From Planococcus sp. PAMC 21323 (GTDB taxonomy: Bacteria > Bacillota > Bacilli > Bacillales_A > Planococcaceae): a stretch of DNA of 64,000 bases. Shown here piece by piece: positions 49,278-57,195 of the stretch. Position 1 is the stretch's first letter. The number at the start of each line of letters is the position of its first letter. The stretch lies in assembly GCF_000785555.1 (NCBI RefSeq), contig NZ_CP009129.1, positions 806,001 through 870,000 on the forward strand, given 5' to 3'. The translations under genes and the position numbers were made by a program. The notes beneath the pieces were generated by a model that saw only the letters and a program-made list of their open reading frames with translations, was not told the origin of the DNA and made no database searches.

Positions 49278-50978
49278 ATGTCATGGAAAGAACGTATTCA
49301 ACGTTGGTTAGACCATACATCTCTTGATGAAGAAACACGTCAATCTTTGAATGTTTTAAAAGAAGATGAAAAAACAGCAGAAGATGCCTTTTATCAAGAC
49401 TTAGTTTTCGGTACTGGAGGAATGCGTGGTGAAATTGGACCTGGTACAAACCGAATGAATGTTTATACGGTCCGAAAAGCTTCGCAAGGAATCGCTGATT
49501 ACATAAAAGAAAATGGAGAACTGGCAATGTCTCGCGGGATGGTTATTGCTTATGACAGTCGCCGTATGTCTCCAGAGTTTGCAGAAGAAGCAGCACGAAC
49601 CTTTGCAGTAAATGGCATTCACACGTATTTATATAGTGGGCCTCGAACAACGCCACAGTTGTCGTTTAGTGTTCGTTATTTAAATGCATTTATGGGAATT
49701 GTTATTACCGCAAGTCACAATCCACCGGAATACAATGGCTATAAAGTATACGGTGAAGATGGTGCTCAATTAAATCTTGAAGATGCAGATCGTGTTATTG
49801 ACTATGTAGGCCGTGTTGAAGATGAATTATCTATTGTGAACAATCAATTCGACAATTCATTACTTGTTCGAATTGATGAAAAATTAGATGAAGCCTATCT
49901 TAGCAATGCATTAACAGTGCAAGAACATTCAGCAAGTCCGATTCAAGCCGTCTTTACACCACTTCATGGTGCATCGGGTGCAACGGTCAAACGCCTACTC
50001 GACAAAGCAGGTTATGACCAAATTACTTATGTAACAGAACAAATGCAACCAGATGGAGAATTCCCAACGGTCACTTCTCCAAATCCCGAAGAAGGTTCTG
50101 CCTTTGAATTAGCCAAAGAATATGGCAAGAAATCAGGAGCAGACTTGCTGATTGCAGTTGATCCGGATGGAGACCGCGTTGGAATTGCTGTTTGGAGTGG
50201 TAGCCATTATGAATTATTGAGTGGAAACCAAACTGGCGCTATTTTAATCGAGTACTTATTAAGCCAAAAACAACAAAAAGGTACACTTCCTGAAAACGGT
50301 CGTATTTTTAAAACCATCGTTACGTCGGAATTTGGTCGCGTCGTCGCAGAGTCTTACGGCGTAAGTTCTGAGGATGTTTTAACCGGCTTTAAATTTATTG
50401 GGGAAAAATTAAAACATAATGATGAGAATCCAAAATTCAAGTTTTTATTCGGCTATGAAGAAAGTTACGGCTATTTGATCCGTGATTTCGCACGGGATAA
50501 AGACGCAGTACAATCCGTGTTACTGCTTGTTGAAGCTGCAGCGTTTTACAAAAAGCAAGGTAAAAATCTGCATGACGTCTTAATCGAATTGTATAATAAA
50601 TTCGGATGGTACCGTGAATCACTCGTATCTATTACAAAAAAAGGCATCGATGGAGCACGCGAAATTTCCGCATTGCTTGAAAACTTGCGTAAACAGCCAG
50701 TAGAAGCAATTGCTGGAATTCCAGTTGTTTCTATAGAAGATTATGAAACACAAAACCGCAGCTTTGTTGCGTTAGGCACTAATGAAAAAATCGAATTACC
50801 TCAATCTAACGTAATCAAGTATTTCTTAGAAGATGGCTCGTGGGTTTGTGTACGTCCAAGTGGTACGGAACCGAAAGTAAAATATTATTTCGGTATTACT
50901 GCCGAAACGCAACAAGAAAGCGATGAAAAAATGGAGTTGCTGAAAGAATCATTTGTCGAAGAAGTCAATAATCGTTAA
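49278..50978 (+). CDS. pgcA: Alpha-phosphoglucomutase/phosphomannomutase
   Basis: The 566-residue enzyme interconverts glucose-1-phosphate and glucose-6-phosphate, feeding UDP-glucose and glycolipid synthesis. The phosphoserine loop GIVITASHNPPEYNGYK lies at about residue 140, the metal loop AVDPDGDRVGIA at about 293, and the C-terminal phosphate-binding VRPSGTEPKVKYY near 525. TGGAGGAA precedes the ATG at 49278; the ATG six codons upstream covers that site. The position between yhcX and yhcYZ matches B. subtilis pgcA (yhxB). Confidence 0.92.
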   Translation: MSWKERIQRWLDHTSLDEETRQSLNVLKEDEKTAEDAFYQDLVFGTGGMRGEIGPGTNRMNVYTVRKASQGIADYIKENGELAMSRGMVIAYDSRRMSPEFAEEAARTFAVNGIHTYLYSGPRTTPQLSFSVRYLNAFMGIVITASHNPPEYNGYKVYGEDGAQLNLEDADRVIDYVGRVEDELSIVNNQFDNSLLVRIDEKLDEAYLSNALTVQEHSASPIQAVFTPLHGASGATVKRLLDKAGYDQITYVTEQMQPDGEFPTVTSPNPEEGSAFELAKEYGKKSGADLLIAVDPDGDRVGIAVWSGSHYELLSGNQTGAILIEYLLSQKQQKGTLPENGRIFKTIVTSEFGRVVAESYGVSSEDVLTGFKFIGEKLKHNDENPKFKFLFGYEESYGYLIRDFARDKDAVQSVLLLVEAAAFYKKQGKNLHDVLIELYNKFGWYRESLVSITKKGIDGAREISALLENLRKQPVEAIAGIPVVSIEDYETQNRSFVALGTNEKIELPQSNVIKYFLEDGSWVCVRPSGTEPKVKYYFGITAETQQESDEKMELLKESFVEEVNNR

Positions 50979-50983
50979 AGAGC

Positions 50984-51014
50984 AAAGCCCCCTCATAAAG
51001 GGGGCTTTTGTTTT
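50984..51014 (+). terminator. Intrinsic terminator after pgcA
   Basis: AAAGCCCCCT and AGGGGGCTTT form a 10-bp stem followed by TGTTTTC. Confidence 0.88.
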
Positions 51015-51031
51015 CTTGTTTACATCGTTAT

Positions 51032-51322
51032 CACCAGTCTGTCTTGTGCCCATCGAATCGATCCGGCTGCTTGCGCTTTTCTATGTCTAGACTCTAGCGC
51101 CCAGCTCTTTGGGTCATAAGTCAGTCCGACTGTGCGGCAAAAGACGCCGCTTCGCCGGTCTGCCTTATGCCCGGCAGAGCTACACGGGCGCTACCGATTT
51201 TCTTTGTCCAGGCTCCAGCAGCCAGATTCTAGGGTCATAAGCCACTCTGGCTGTGTGGCAAAGAACGCCACTTCGCCAGTGCGTCTTATGCCCGTCGAAT
51301 CTACATGGCTGCTTGCGCTTTT
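51032..51322. repeat. Tandem intergenic hairpin repeat, two full units and one partial
   Basis: Units of about 121 bases lie at 51081-51201 and 51202-51322. A partial copy of the last third lies at 51032-51080, ending in the same GGCTGCTTGCGCTTTT as unit 2. Each unit contains CATAAG...CTTATG outer arms and an inner hairpin, GCGGC/GCCGC in unit 1 and GTGGC/GCCAC in unit 2. The inner change keeps pairing. No protein is encoded. The type recalls GC-rich repeats spread in intergenic regions of other bacilli. Confidence 0.75.
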
Positions 51323-51396
51323 CTAAGACAAAAGTACGAGTGAGCTTTTTTGTGGTAACGTGTATGGTTAAATTAGGTTGAGTGAGGTGAACAGTT

Positions 51397-52506
51397 GTGG
51401 AAGAACCTTCTAATGTAACGTTATTAAAAGAAATTGCAGAATTATTGAACGAAGAAATGGATATGTCTCGTATGCTTGATGGGGCTATACGAAAATTACT
51501 AAGTGGCTCTACTTTTGAAACGGCTTGGATTTTCTTTATTAATGAAAAAGGAAAACATCAATTGGTGGCGCATGCAAATTTGCCAACAGCGTTGGAAGAT
51601 AATGATTGTCGACATTTGCAAAAAGGTGGGTGCTGGTGCGTCAAACGTTACCATGACGGTGATCTTGAAAAGGCATCCAATATTATCGCGTGCCAACGAA
51701 TTGAAAATGCTATGCCAGAAAATACACGTCCTGAAGGCAATATCACACATCATGCGACAGTACCTTTACAATCAGGTGAAGAAAAGTTCGGGCTATTGAA
51801 TATTGCAGCACCAGATACCATCGGTTTTTCAAAAGATGAACTGGCTTTATTGGAGTCGGTCGCTTTTCAAATCGGTTCGGCGATCAAGCGAATTGGTTTA
51901 ACTAAGCAAGAACAAGAATTGGCACTAGTAAAAGAGCGCAACCGACTAGCGAGAGATCTTCATGACTCGGTCAATCAATTGCTGTTTTCTGTAACCTTGA
52001 CTGCACGTGGCGGAGTTGAGATGTCTGAAGATGTGGCTGTTCAAAGTACGTTTCGTGATATTCAACATTTAACGCAGGAAGCTTTAAATGAAATGAGGGC
52101 ATTGATTTGGCAGTTGCGTCCAAAAGGACTTGAAAGTGGCTTGCTTGAGGCGATTAAAGGATACGGAGAAATGCTTGGGATAACAGTAGAAACAAAAGTG
52201 ACGGGAGTAATTCAATTGCCTTCTCGTATTGAAGAAACCCTATTTCGTATTGCACAAGAGTCTTTAAACAATGTTCGCAAACATGCAGGTGTCAACAAAG
52301 TTGAGTTGTATTTATCAGTGACAGCAACCGATGTATTATTGGTTTTAAAAGATGAAGGTCGGGGATTTGCATTTGATCTTAGTATAAATTTGCCTTCTAT
52401 CGGAATTCAAAGTATACAAGACCGAGCAAAAGCAGAAGGTGGTACAGCTGATTGGTCGAGTGAAATTGGCAAAGGAACAGAAATTTTAGTGCGGATTCCG
52501 TATTGA
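51397..52506 (+). CDS. yhcY: Sensor histidine kinase with cysteine-bearing GAF domain, YhcY/AirS-like
   Basis: The 369-residue soluble kinase has an N-terminal GAF domain (about 10-165), a HisKA_3 dimerisation helix with His189 in ARDLHDSVNQLL, and a HATPase domain (FRIAQESLNNVRKHA, DEGRGF, GIQSIQDRA). The GAF carries four cysteines, Cys71-x7-Cys79-x-Cys81-x17-Cys99. A comparable set binds a 2Fe-2S cluster in the staphylococcal oxygen and redox sensor AirS, so redox sensing is likely. GTG is the start, 7 bases after GAGGTGA. The response regulator gene follows after 16 bases. Confidence 0.88.
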   Translation: MEEPSNVTLLKEIAELLNEEMDMSRMLDGAIRKLLSGSTFETAWIFFINEKGKHQLVAHANLPTALEDNDCRHLQKGGCWCVKRYHDGDLEKASNIIACQRIENAMPENTRPEGNITHHATVPLQSGEEKFGLLNIAAPDTIGFSKDELALLESVAFQIGSAIKRIGLTKQEQELALVKERNRLARDLHDSVNQLLFSVTLTARGGVEMSEDVAVQSTFRDIQHLTQEALNEMRALIWQLRPKGLESGLLEAIKGYGEMLGITVETKVTGVIQLPSRIEETLFRIAQESLNNVRKHAGVNKVELYLSVTATDVLLVLKDEGRGFAFDLSINLPSIGIQSIQDRAKAEGGTADWSSEIGKGTEILVRIPY

Positions 52507-52522
52507 TAGAGAGGTGTAGATC

Positions 52523-53164
52523 ATGGTGAAAGTGTTAATTGCAGACGACCATCACGTCGTCAGAAGAGGGTTGCTGTTCTTTTTAAAAACACAAAAAGAT
52601 ATTGAAGTAGTAGGAGAAGCGGTAAATGGGAAAGAAGCTGTGGAAATGGCAGCGACTCTTCAGCCAGATATTGTGTTAATGGATTTGGTAATGCCTGTTA
52701 TGGATGGTATCGAAGCTACACGAATGATCAAAAACCAATTTCCGCATATAATTGTGTTGATGTTGACTAGTTTTTCTGATCAAGACCACGTAGTGCCAGC
52801 AATAGAAGCAGGCGCAGCAGGTTACCAATTAAAAGACATCGAGCCCGATGAGTTGGTGGCCTCTTTACGCAGCTTGATGCGTGGCGAAAACACGCTTCAT
52901 CCGAAAGCTTCATCAGAACTTCTAAAAGCTCCAACTGAACCAGCTCCACATACCATTAATCAGCTGACTCCACGAGAACAAGAAGTACTAGCTGAATTGA
53001 CAAAAGGTAAAAGTAACCGTGAGATCGCATCTGCATTGTTTGTAACGGAAAAAACAGTGAAGACCCATATTTCCAACATCTTTATCAAATTAGCTGTACA
53101 AGACCGGACGCAAGCAGCATTGTATGCAGTAAAACACGGACTCACAGAAGTGGGGCGCAATTAA
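52523..53164 (+). CDS. yhcZ: NarL/FixJ-type response regulator, YhcZ/AirR-like
   Basis: The 213-residue regulator has a receiver domain with the phospho-acceptor Asp54 (IVLMDLVMP), acidic DDHH at residues 8-11 and Lys in QLKDIEP. A C-terminal LuxR-type helix-turn-helix follows (LTPREQEVLAELTKGKSNREIASALF, VTEKTVKTHISNI). It should be phosphorylated by the cognate kinase just upstream and control redox- or oxygen-dependent genes. GAGAGGTG precedes the ATG. Confidence 0.92.
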   Translation: MVKVLIADDHHVVRRGLLFFLKTQKDIEVVGEAVNGKEAVEMAATLQPDIVLMDLVMPVMDGIEATRMIKNQFPHIIVLMLTSFSDQDHVVPAIEAGAAGYQLKDIEPDELVASLRSLMRGENTLHPKASSELLKAPTEPAPHTINQLTPREQEVLAELTKGKSNREIASALFVTEKTVKTHISNIFIKLAVQDRTQAALYAVKHGLTEVGRN

Positions 53165-53203
53165 AAAGAGTGCAACGGAATTTTCCGTCGCACTCTTTTT
53201 TAA
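53163..53203. terminator. Bidirectional intrinsic terminator
   Basis: AAAAGAGTGCAACGGA pairs with TCCGTCGCACTCTTTT (one mismatch) between convergent yhcZ and the rsgA-like gene. Confidence 0.9.
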
Positions 53204-54255
53204 CGTTTTTTCACAGGACGTTTACGGTAATCTTTGGTTAATTGCTTCCATTTATTTCGTTCTGCTTTTTGGGCAGCGGCATCGCTTTTTCGTTCGATAT
53301 GAGCGAGTTCTCGTTTGAGTTTTAAATAACTTTGGTAACGTGCTGTGTCTAATTCTCCATCTCGGAGGGCTTCTTGAACGCGACAGTCTGGTTCATCATG
53401 GTGAGAACAATCGCGAAAACGACATGAAAGAGCCAACTCTACTACATCATTAAAACCGACCTCTACTCCTTCTGAGTAATCACCAAGCTGAAATTCACGC
53501 ATTCCCGGTGTATCAATCATCAATCCGCCTTCAGGCAGTAAAATCAATTCACGATGAGTAGTCGTATGACGGCCTTTGCTGTCATCTTCTCTTATAGTTT
53601 GTACCATCATCTTGTTACTGCCAGACAAAGCATTGATTAGTGATGACTTTCCAACACCAGAAGAACCCAATAAAGCACCTGTTTTTGAACCGGACAAATG
53701 ATTTTGTAACTCGTTAATTCCTTCTTTCGTAACGGCAGACACTGCAACAACTGGAACTCCAAAAGCGACGCTTTCCACTTGTTGCATAAACGGCTCCATC
53801 TCTAGGCATTGATCTTTTTTAGTTAAGACAATGATCGGGTTAGCACCTGAATCCCATGCTGCCAATAAATAACGTTCCAAACGGCGAATATTAAAATCGT
53901 CGTTTAGCGACATGACCAGAAAGACCAAGTCAACGTTGACTGCAATCAATTGGATATCTGCTGTTTCGCCCGCTCCTTTTCTAGAAAACTGTGAAGTGCG
54001 AGGGAGGACTTGGTGGATAATGCCTTTTTCTTCACCGGGCATTTGTTCAACTACGACCCAATCGCCAACACAAGGAAATTCGATTCCACTATGCTGATGT
54101 CTGTATTTTCCTGATAACGAACAAAGCCATTCGCCGTGATTTGTTACGACACGGTATATATTTTTATGTTCAAGTGTGACACGGCCTGGCGTACTAAAAG
54201 TTGTTATTTTTTCTTGCCACCTAGAATTCCAGCCATATTGTTCAATTTTCGTCAA
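53200..54255 (-). CDS. rsgA: Ribosome small subunit-dependent GTPase A (RsgA/YjeQ family)
   Basis: The 351-residue circularly permuted GTPase has an N-terminal OB-fold region, TKKD (G4), GSSGVGKSSL (G1, about residue 200) and DTPGMREF (G3). A C-terminal zinc motif CRFRDCSHHDEPDC lies near 275. RsgA assists late 30S subunit maturation. The protein is longer than B. subtilis RsgA (about 298 residues, encoded elsewhere beside prkC), so it may be a second, divergent paralogue. TTG at 54255 is the start, 6 bases after GGAGGAA. An unusual leader with attenuator precedes it (54280-54470). Confidence 0.88.
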   Translation of the reverse strand: MTKIEQYGWNSRWQEKITTFSTPGRVTLEHKNIYRVVTNHGEWLCSLSGKYRHQHSGIEFPCVGDWVVVEQMPGEEKGIIHQVLPRTSQFSRKGAGETADIQLIAVNVDLVFLVMSLNDDFNIRRLERYLLAAWDSGANPIIVLTKKDQCLEMEPFMQQVESVAFGVPVVAVSAVTKEGINELQNHLSGSKTGALLGSSGVGKSSLINALSGSNKMMVQTIREDDSKGRHTTTHRELILLPEGGLMIDTPGMREFQLGDYSEGVEVGFNDVVELALSCRFRDCSHHDEPDCRVQEALRDGELDTARYQSYLKLKRELAHIERKSDAAAQKAERNKWKQLTKDYRKRPVKKR

Positions 54256-54279
54256 TGTTATTTCCTCCTAATTATGCAA

Positions 54280-54318
54280 AATAAAAAACCACGGATGTGC
54301 GCAATTCGCAGTCCATGG
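54280..54318 (-). terminator. Attenuator terminator in the rsgA leader
   Basis: On the minus strand CCATGGA-C-TGCG and CGCA-CA-TCCGTGG pair around a 5-nt loop and are followed by TTTTTTATTTT, 25 bases before the rsgA start. The left arm and loop can instead pair with the leader ORF at 54378-54388. Confidence 0.75.
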
Positions 54319-54341
54319 TCTCCAGGCATAATGGAAGAAGC

Positions 54342-54357
54342 GTATCGTTAACGATAC
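54342..54357 (-). promoter_or_regulatory. Perfect palindrome at the leader-ORF stop codon
   Basis: GTATCGTTAACGATAC is a 16-bp palindrome whose centre contains the TAA stop of the leader peptide. As RNA it forms an 8-bp hairpin when flanking GU/GC pairs are included. Confidence 0.6.
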
Positions 54358-54410
54358 ACAGAAGGAGACACTATAAACTGGAATTGCGTATTCAAAAATA
54401 AAATAGCCAT
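54348..54410 (-). CDS. Leader peptide of 20 residues upstream of rsgA
   Basis: ATG at 54410 follows GAGGTGAGG at 4 bases' spacing and opens a 20-codon ORF, hydrophobic at first (MAILFL) and ending SPSVYR. It starts about 25 bases after the predicted transcription start and ends within a hairpin ahead of a terminator. I infer a cis-acting leader peptide whose translation controls read-through into rsgA. It is too short for ordinary ORF calling. Confidence 0.6.
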   Translation of the reverse strand: MAILFLNTQFQFIVSPSVYR

Positions 54411-54441
54411 AATGCCTCACCTCTTTCGTCAAGTTAAGTTA

Positions 54442-54470
54442 ACGATAAATCAGTTTCCATTTTTCGTCAA
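54442..54470 (-). promoter_or_regulatory. Promoter of the rsgA leader transcript
   Basis: On the minus strand TTGACG (54470-54465) is followed after 17 bases by TATCGT (54447-54442). Confidence 0.5.
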
Positions 54471-54599
54471 GATAAAAATTAGATAATTACAAAATATTTT
54501 ACTTCAACTTGCATTCAATAAATGACAACGCTAACATTAAGTAACTACTCTAACTAGATAAAAGTGGCAATACCTACTGATATTAGAAGAGGTGAAACA

Positions 54600-55667
54600 A
54601 TGGAGAAACACCAAAATGGGATTATTTCAGTAAGAGCAGGAGAAGAACTCAATAAACAACGTCTTGAGCAATTTTTACGCCAGGAAATAAATGGGTTACC
54701 AAAAGAACAGCTCGTAGTTCGCCAATTTGGAACAGGACATTCAAATTTAACGTACGCATTACAAATAGGGGATTGGGATGCCGTTCTAAGAAGACCGCCA
54801 CTTGGACCTGTTGCACCTAGAGCACATGATATGGAACGTGAATACAAAATTTTATCTGCTTTGCATCCGCTTTTTAACACAGCTCCAAAACCTTTTGTTT
54901 TTTCTGACGATCTATCAATTGTTGGAAGTCCTTTTTTTGTGATGGAGAGGCGATATGGTTTTGTATTGGATAGCGATTTTCCTGAAGGAGTAAACCCAAC
55001 TCCAGAGTTAGGACGCAAAATTTCAGAGAAAATGGTCGAATTGCTAGTTGAACTCCATTCACTCGACTATCAAAAAACTGATTTAGCAGATATGGCAAAA
55101 CCACAAGGCTTTATGCAGCGACAAGTTGAAGGGTGGATTGGTCGCTATGAACGTGCGCAAACAGATCAACTTACAGGAGTAAAACAATTAATGGAATGGC
55201 TGCAAGGCAATATCCCAATATCACAAGAACCAGCAATCATACATTATGATTTTAAATTGAATAATGCCTTGTTTTCAGCAGATTTTTCAGAAATAACTGG
55301 GCTGTTTGATTGGGAAATGACCACAGTTGGGGATCCATTAGCAGACTTAGGAGCGGCTATGAGTTATTGGATTCAGTCTGATGATCCAAAGCTTTTAAAA
55401 GAGGGCTTAGGGAAGGCACCCGTTACAGTAATGGATGGCTTTTACAGTCGGGAAGAATTTATCGCAAGTTACAGTGAAAAAAGTGGACGAGATGTATCGG
55501 ATATGAATTTCTATTTAACGTTTGCTTATTTCAAGTTGGCGGTAATTGTTCAGCAAATTTATTATCGTTATAAAAAAGGACAGACACAAGATCCAAGATT
55601 CGCACATTTTGATCAATATGTAGCGAGTTTGATGGCACATGCATTATCTACTGCACTAAAAGGATGA
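54600..55667 (+). CDS. APH-fold phosphotransferase family protein
   Basis: The 355-residue kinase-like protein has an N-lobe with QFGTGHSNLTYAL and the aminoglycoside-phosphotransferase catalytic loop IIHYDFKLNNALF (His-x-Asp-x4-Asn). The metal Asp lies in GLFDWEMTTVGDPLADLG. It resembles the kinase domain of ACAD10/11-type proteins more than clinical aminoglycoside kinases. A small-molecule substrate such as a 4-hydroxy acid or acyl-CoA precursor is possible but unproven. AGAGGTGAA precedes the ATG at 54600. It diverges from the rsgA leader. Confidence 0.8.
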   Translation: MEKHQNGIISVRAGEELNKQRLEQFLRQEINGLPKEQLVVRQFGTGHSNLTYALQIGDWDAVLRRPPLGPVAPRAHDMEREYKILSALHPLFNTAPKPFVFSDDLSIVGSPFFVMERRYGFVLDSDFPEGVNPTPELGRKISEKMVELLVELHSLDYQKTDLADMAKPQGFMQRQVEGWIGRYERAQTDQLTGVKQLMEWLQGNIPISQEPAIIHYDFKLNNALFSADFSEITGLFDWEMTTVGDPLADLGAAMSYWIQSDDPKLLKEGLGKAPVTVMDGFYSREEFIASYSEKSGRDVSDMNFYLTFAYFKLAVIVQQIYYRYKKGQTQDPRFAHFDQYVASLMAHALSTALKG

Positions 55668-55774
55668 TGTATATGTGTAACTACTGTGATTACAAAGACA
55701 CAAGAAAACTGTCGTTATAATAATATTCCATTATCATATATAAATTGTATTCCTAGATTAAATGTGTAAAAAGT

Positions 55775-55810
55775 ACCACTTAACAACCGGGTTTTAGTTT
55801 GTTGAGTGGT
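55775..55810 (+). terminator. Probable terminator after the APH-fold gene
   Basis: ACCACTTAACAA and TTGTTGAGTGGT form a 12-bp stem with one G-U. Only CTTTG follows, so it may be weak. Confidence 0.5.
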
Positions 55811-55861
55811 CTTTGAGGGAAAAGAACGACATAGATGTTGACAAGGAGGGGGAACAAATAA

Positions 55862-57160
55862 ATGCAAAAACTAACAATATGGCTGAAAGAAAAACTATGG
55901 ATTACTCCGGCAATTTACATCGCGATTTCCATCTTACTATCAATAGCTTTTTACTATGTCGATCTACTATATATGGGAAAATTAAAGGCATTTATCCCAT
56001 CAATTTTTCTAACAAATGTTGATTTAGCTAAAACCATCATGGGAAGTTTATCAGGTGCTTTGTTAACGATGACCATCTTTACTTTTTCAACAATTCTTGT
56101 TGTACTGACGATGTACTCATCTCAATTTTCACCAAGAACATTGAAGAATTTTGTGCATGATAAGGTTATTTGGCGGGTATTAGGGATTTTTCTTAGTGGT
56201 TTTATTTACAATACTTTATCATTGCTATTTATGAGAGAAGACTTGTATAAAACGGACGTGATTACACCGTTTGTTGGGATTGTAATCGCTTTTTTCTGTC
56301 TATCTACTTTTGCCTATTTTATCCATTATATTGCAACAAATGTTCAAGTTGGGCAATTAGTTAACCAGTTGATTGCAGATGCAGAAAAAGCTATTTCTAG
56401 ACTAAAGAACTTGCAAGAAGAAGAAGAAGCGACTACAGAAGAAACTGCTTGGCATCCTATTGGTATTAAAGAAACGCATCGAGCTGAACAAGAAGGCTAT
56501 GTTCACTATATTTCATTTGATCGATTAGTGGATTATGCGAAAGAACAGGAACTAAAAATTGAAATTCTTGTAAATCCTGGTGACTATATTTATGAAGGAA
56601 AGGAAATTTTCCATATTCATAAAGTTGGTGAAGCAGAACTAGCCGTTGGTAAATTTTACTCGCTGGGAAATTCTAGAACTTCAGAGCAGGATTTGGATTT
56701 TGCTATTCAAAAAATGGTCGAAGTAGCGCTTCGTGCGATATCTCCAGGAATTAACGATCCAAATACAGCAAACGATATCATTATCCGGTTAGGGCGGCTG
56801 CTCGGTCAATTGGGCTGTTTGAAAACGGGCACGATTTTGTTAGGAGACAAACATGTACTGTATCGTTTTCCTTCATATAGAAAAGCGTTGTATAAAACGT
56901 TTTATCAGTTATCCCATTATGGGAAAGAAGATATTTCAGTTTTAATCTCTATTTTAGAATCACTAAAAGTTGCAGCAGAAGTAGTTCCTAAGCGGCACTA
57001 TATAGAGCTTTGGGAAATTCACAGTTACGTTTTAGAAGGTGTAGATGTTCCAGGGTTAAAAGCATTTGATCAAGAAGCGCTTCAAGAAAAAATTGATTTA
57101 TTGGCGTTGGCCACAGACCAACATTCGTATAATTTGCGCTTAGTAGAAGGAGATGCCTAG
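55862..57160 (+). CDS. DUF2254 membrane protein
   Basis: The 432-residue protein has four N-terminal transmembrane segments (about residues 15-35, 60-85, 102-122 and 135-160) followed by a large soluble domain. It matches DUF2254 (PF10011): TIFTFSTILVVLTMYSSQFSPRTL and the later ISPGINDPNTANDII are characteristic. Function is unknown. AAGGAGGGGG precedes the ATG, 11 bases off. The MscS gene follows after 35 bases, with its own AAAAGGAGG, so the two are probably co-transcribed. Confidence 0.82.
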   Translation: MQKLTIWLKEKLWITPAIYIAISILLSIAFYYVDLLYMGKLKAFIPSIFLTNVDLAKTIMGSLSGALLTMTIFTFSTILVVLTMYSSQFSPRTLKNFVHDKVIWRVLGIFLSGFIYNTLSLLFMREDLYKTDVITPFVGIVIAFFCLSTFAYFIHYIATNVQVGQLVNQLIADAEKAISRLKNLQEEEEATTEETAWHPIGIKETHRAEQEGYVHYISFDRLVDYAKEQELKIEILVNPGDYIYEGKEIFHIHKVGEAELAVGKFYSLGNSRTSEQDLDFAIQKMVEVALRAISPGINDPNTANDIIIRLGRLLGQLGCLKTGTILLGDKHVLYRFPSYRKALYKTFYQLSHYGKEDISVLISILESLKVAAEVVPKRHYIELWEIHSYVLEGVDVPGLKAFDQEALQEKIDLLALATDQHSYNLRLVEGDA

Positions 57161-57195
57161 CTTCTTGAGCTACTTAGCTGAAAAGGAGGTATTCT

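Noticed and set aside
54136-54351. Plus-strand 71-codon open frame over the rsgA start and leader
   Set aside because: It has no ribosome binding site and runs antisense through rsgA, the attenuator and the leader ORF.
54600-55667. Clinical-type aminoglycoside resistance kinase
   Set aside because: The APH catalytic loop is present, but the overall pattern fits the broad ACAD10/11-like phosphotransferase family, so a resistance role is not supported.
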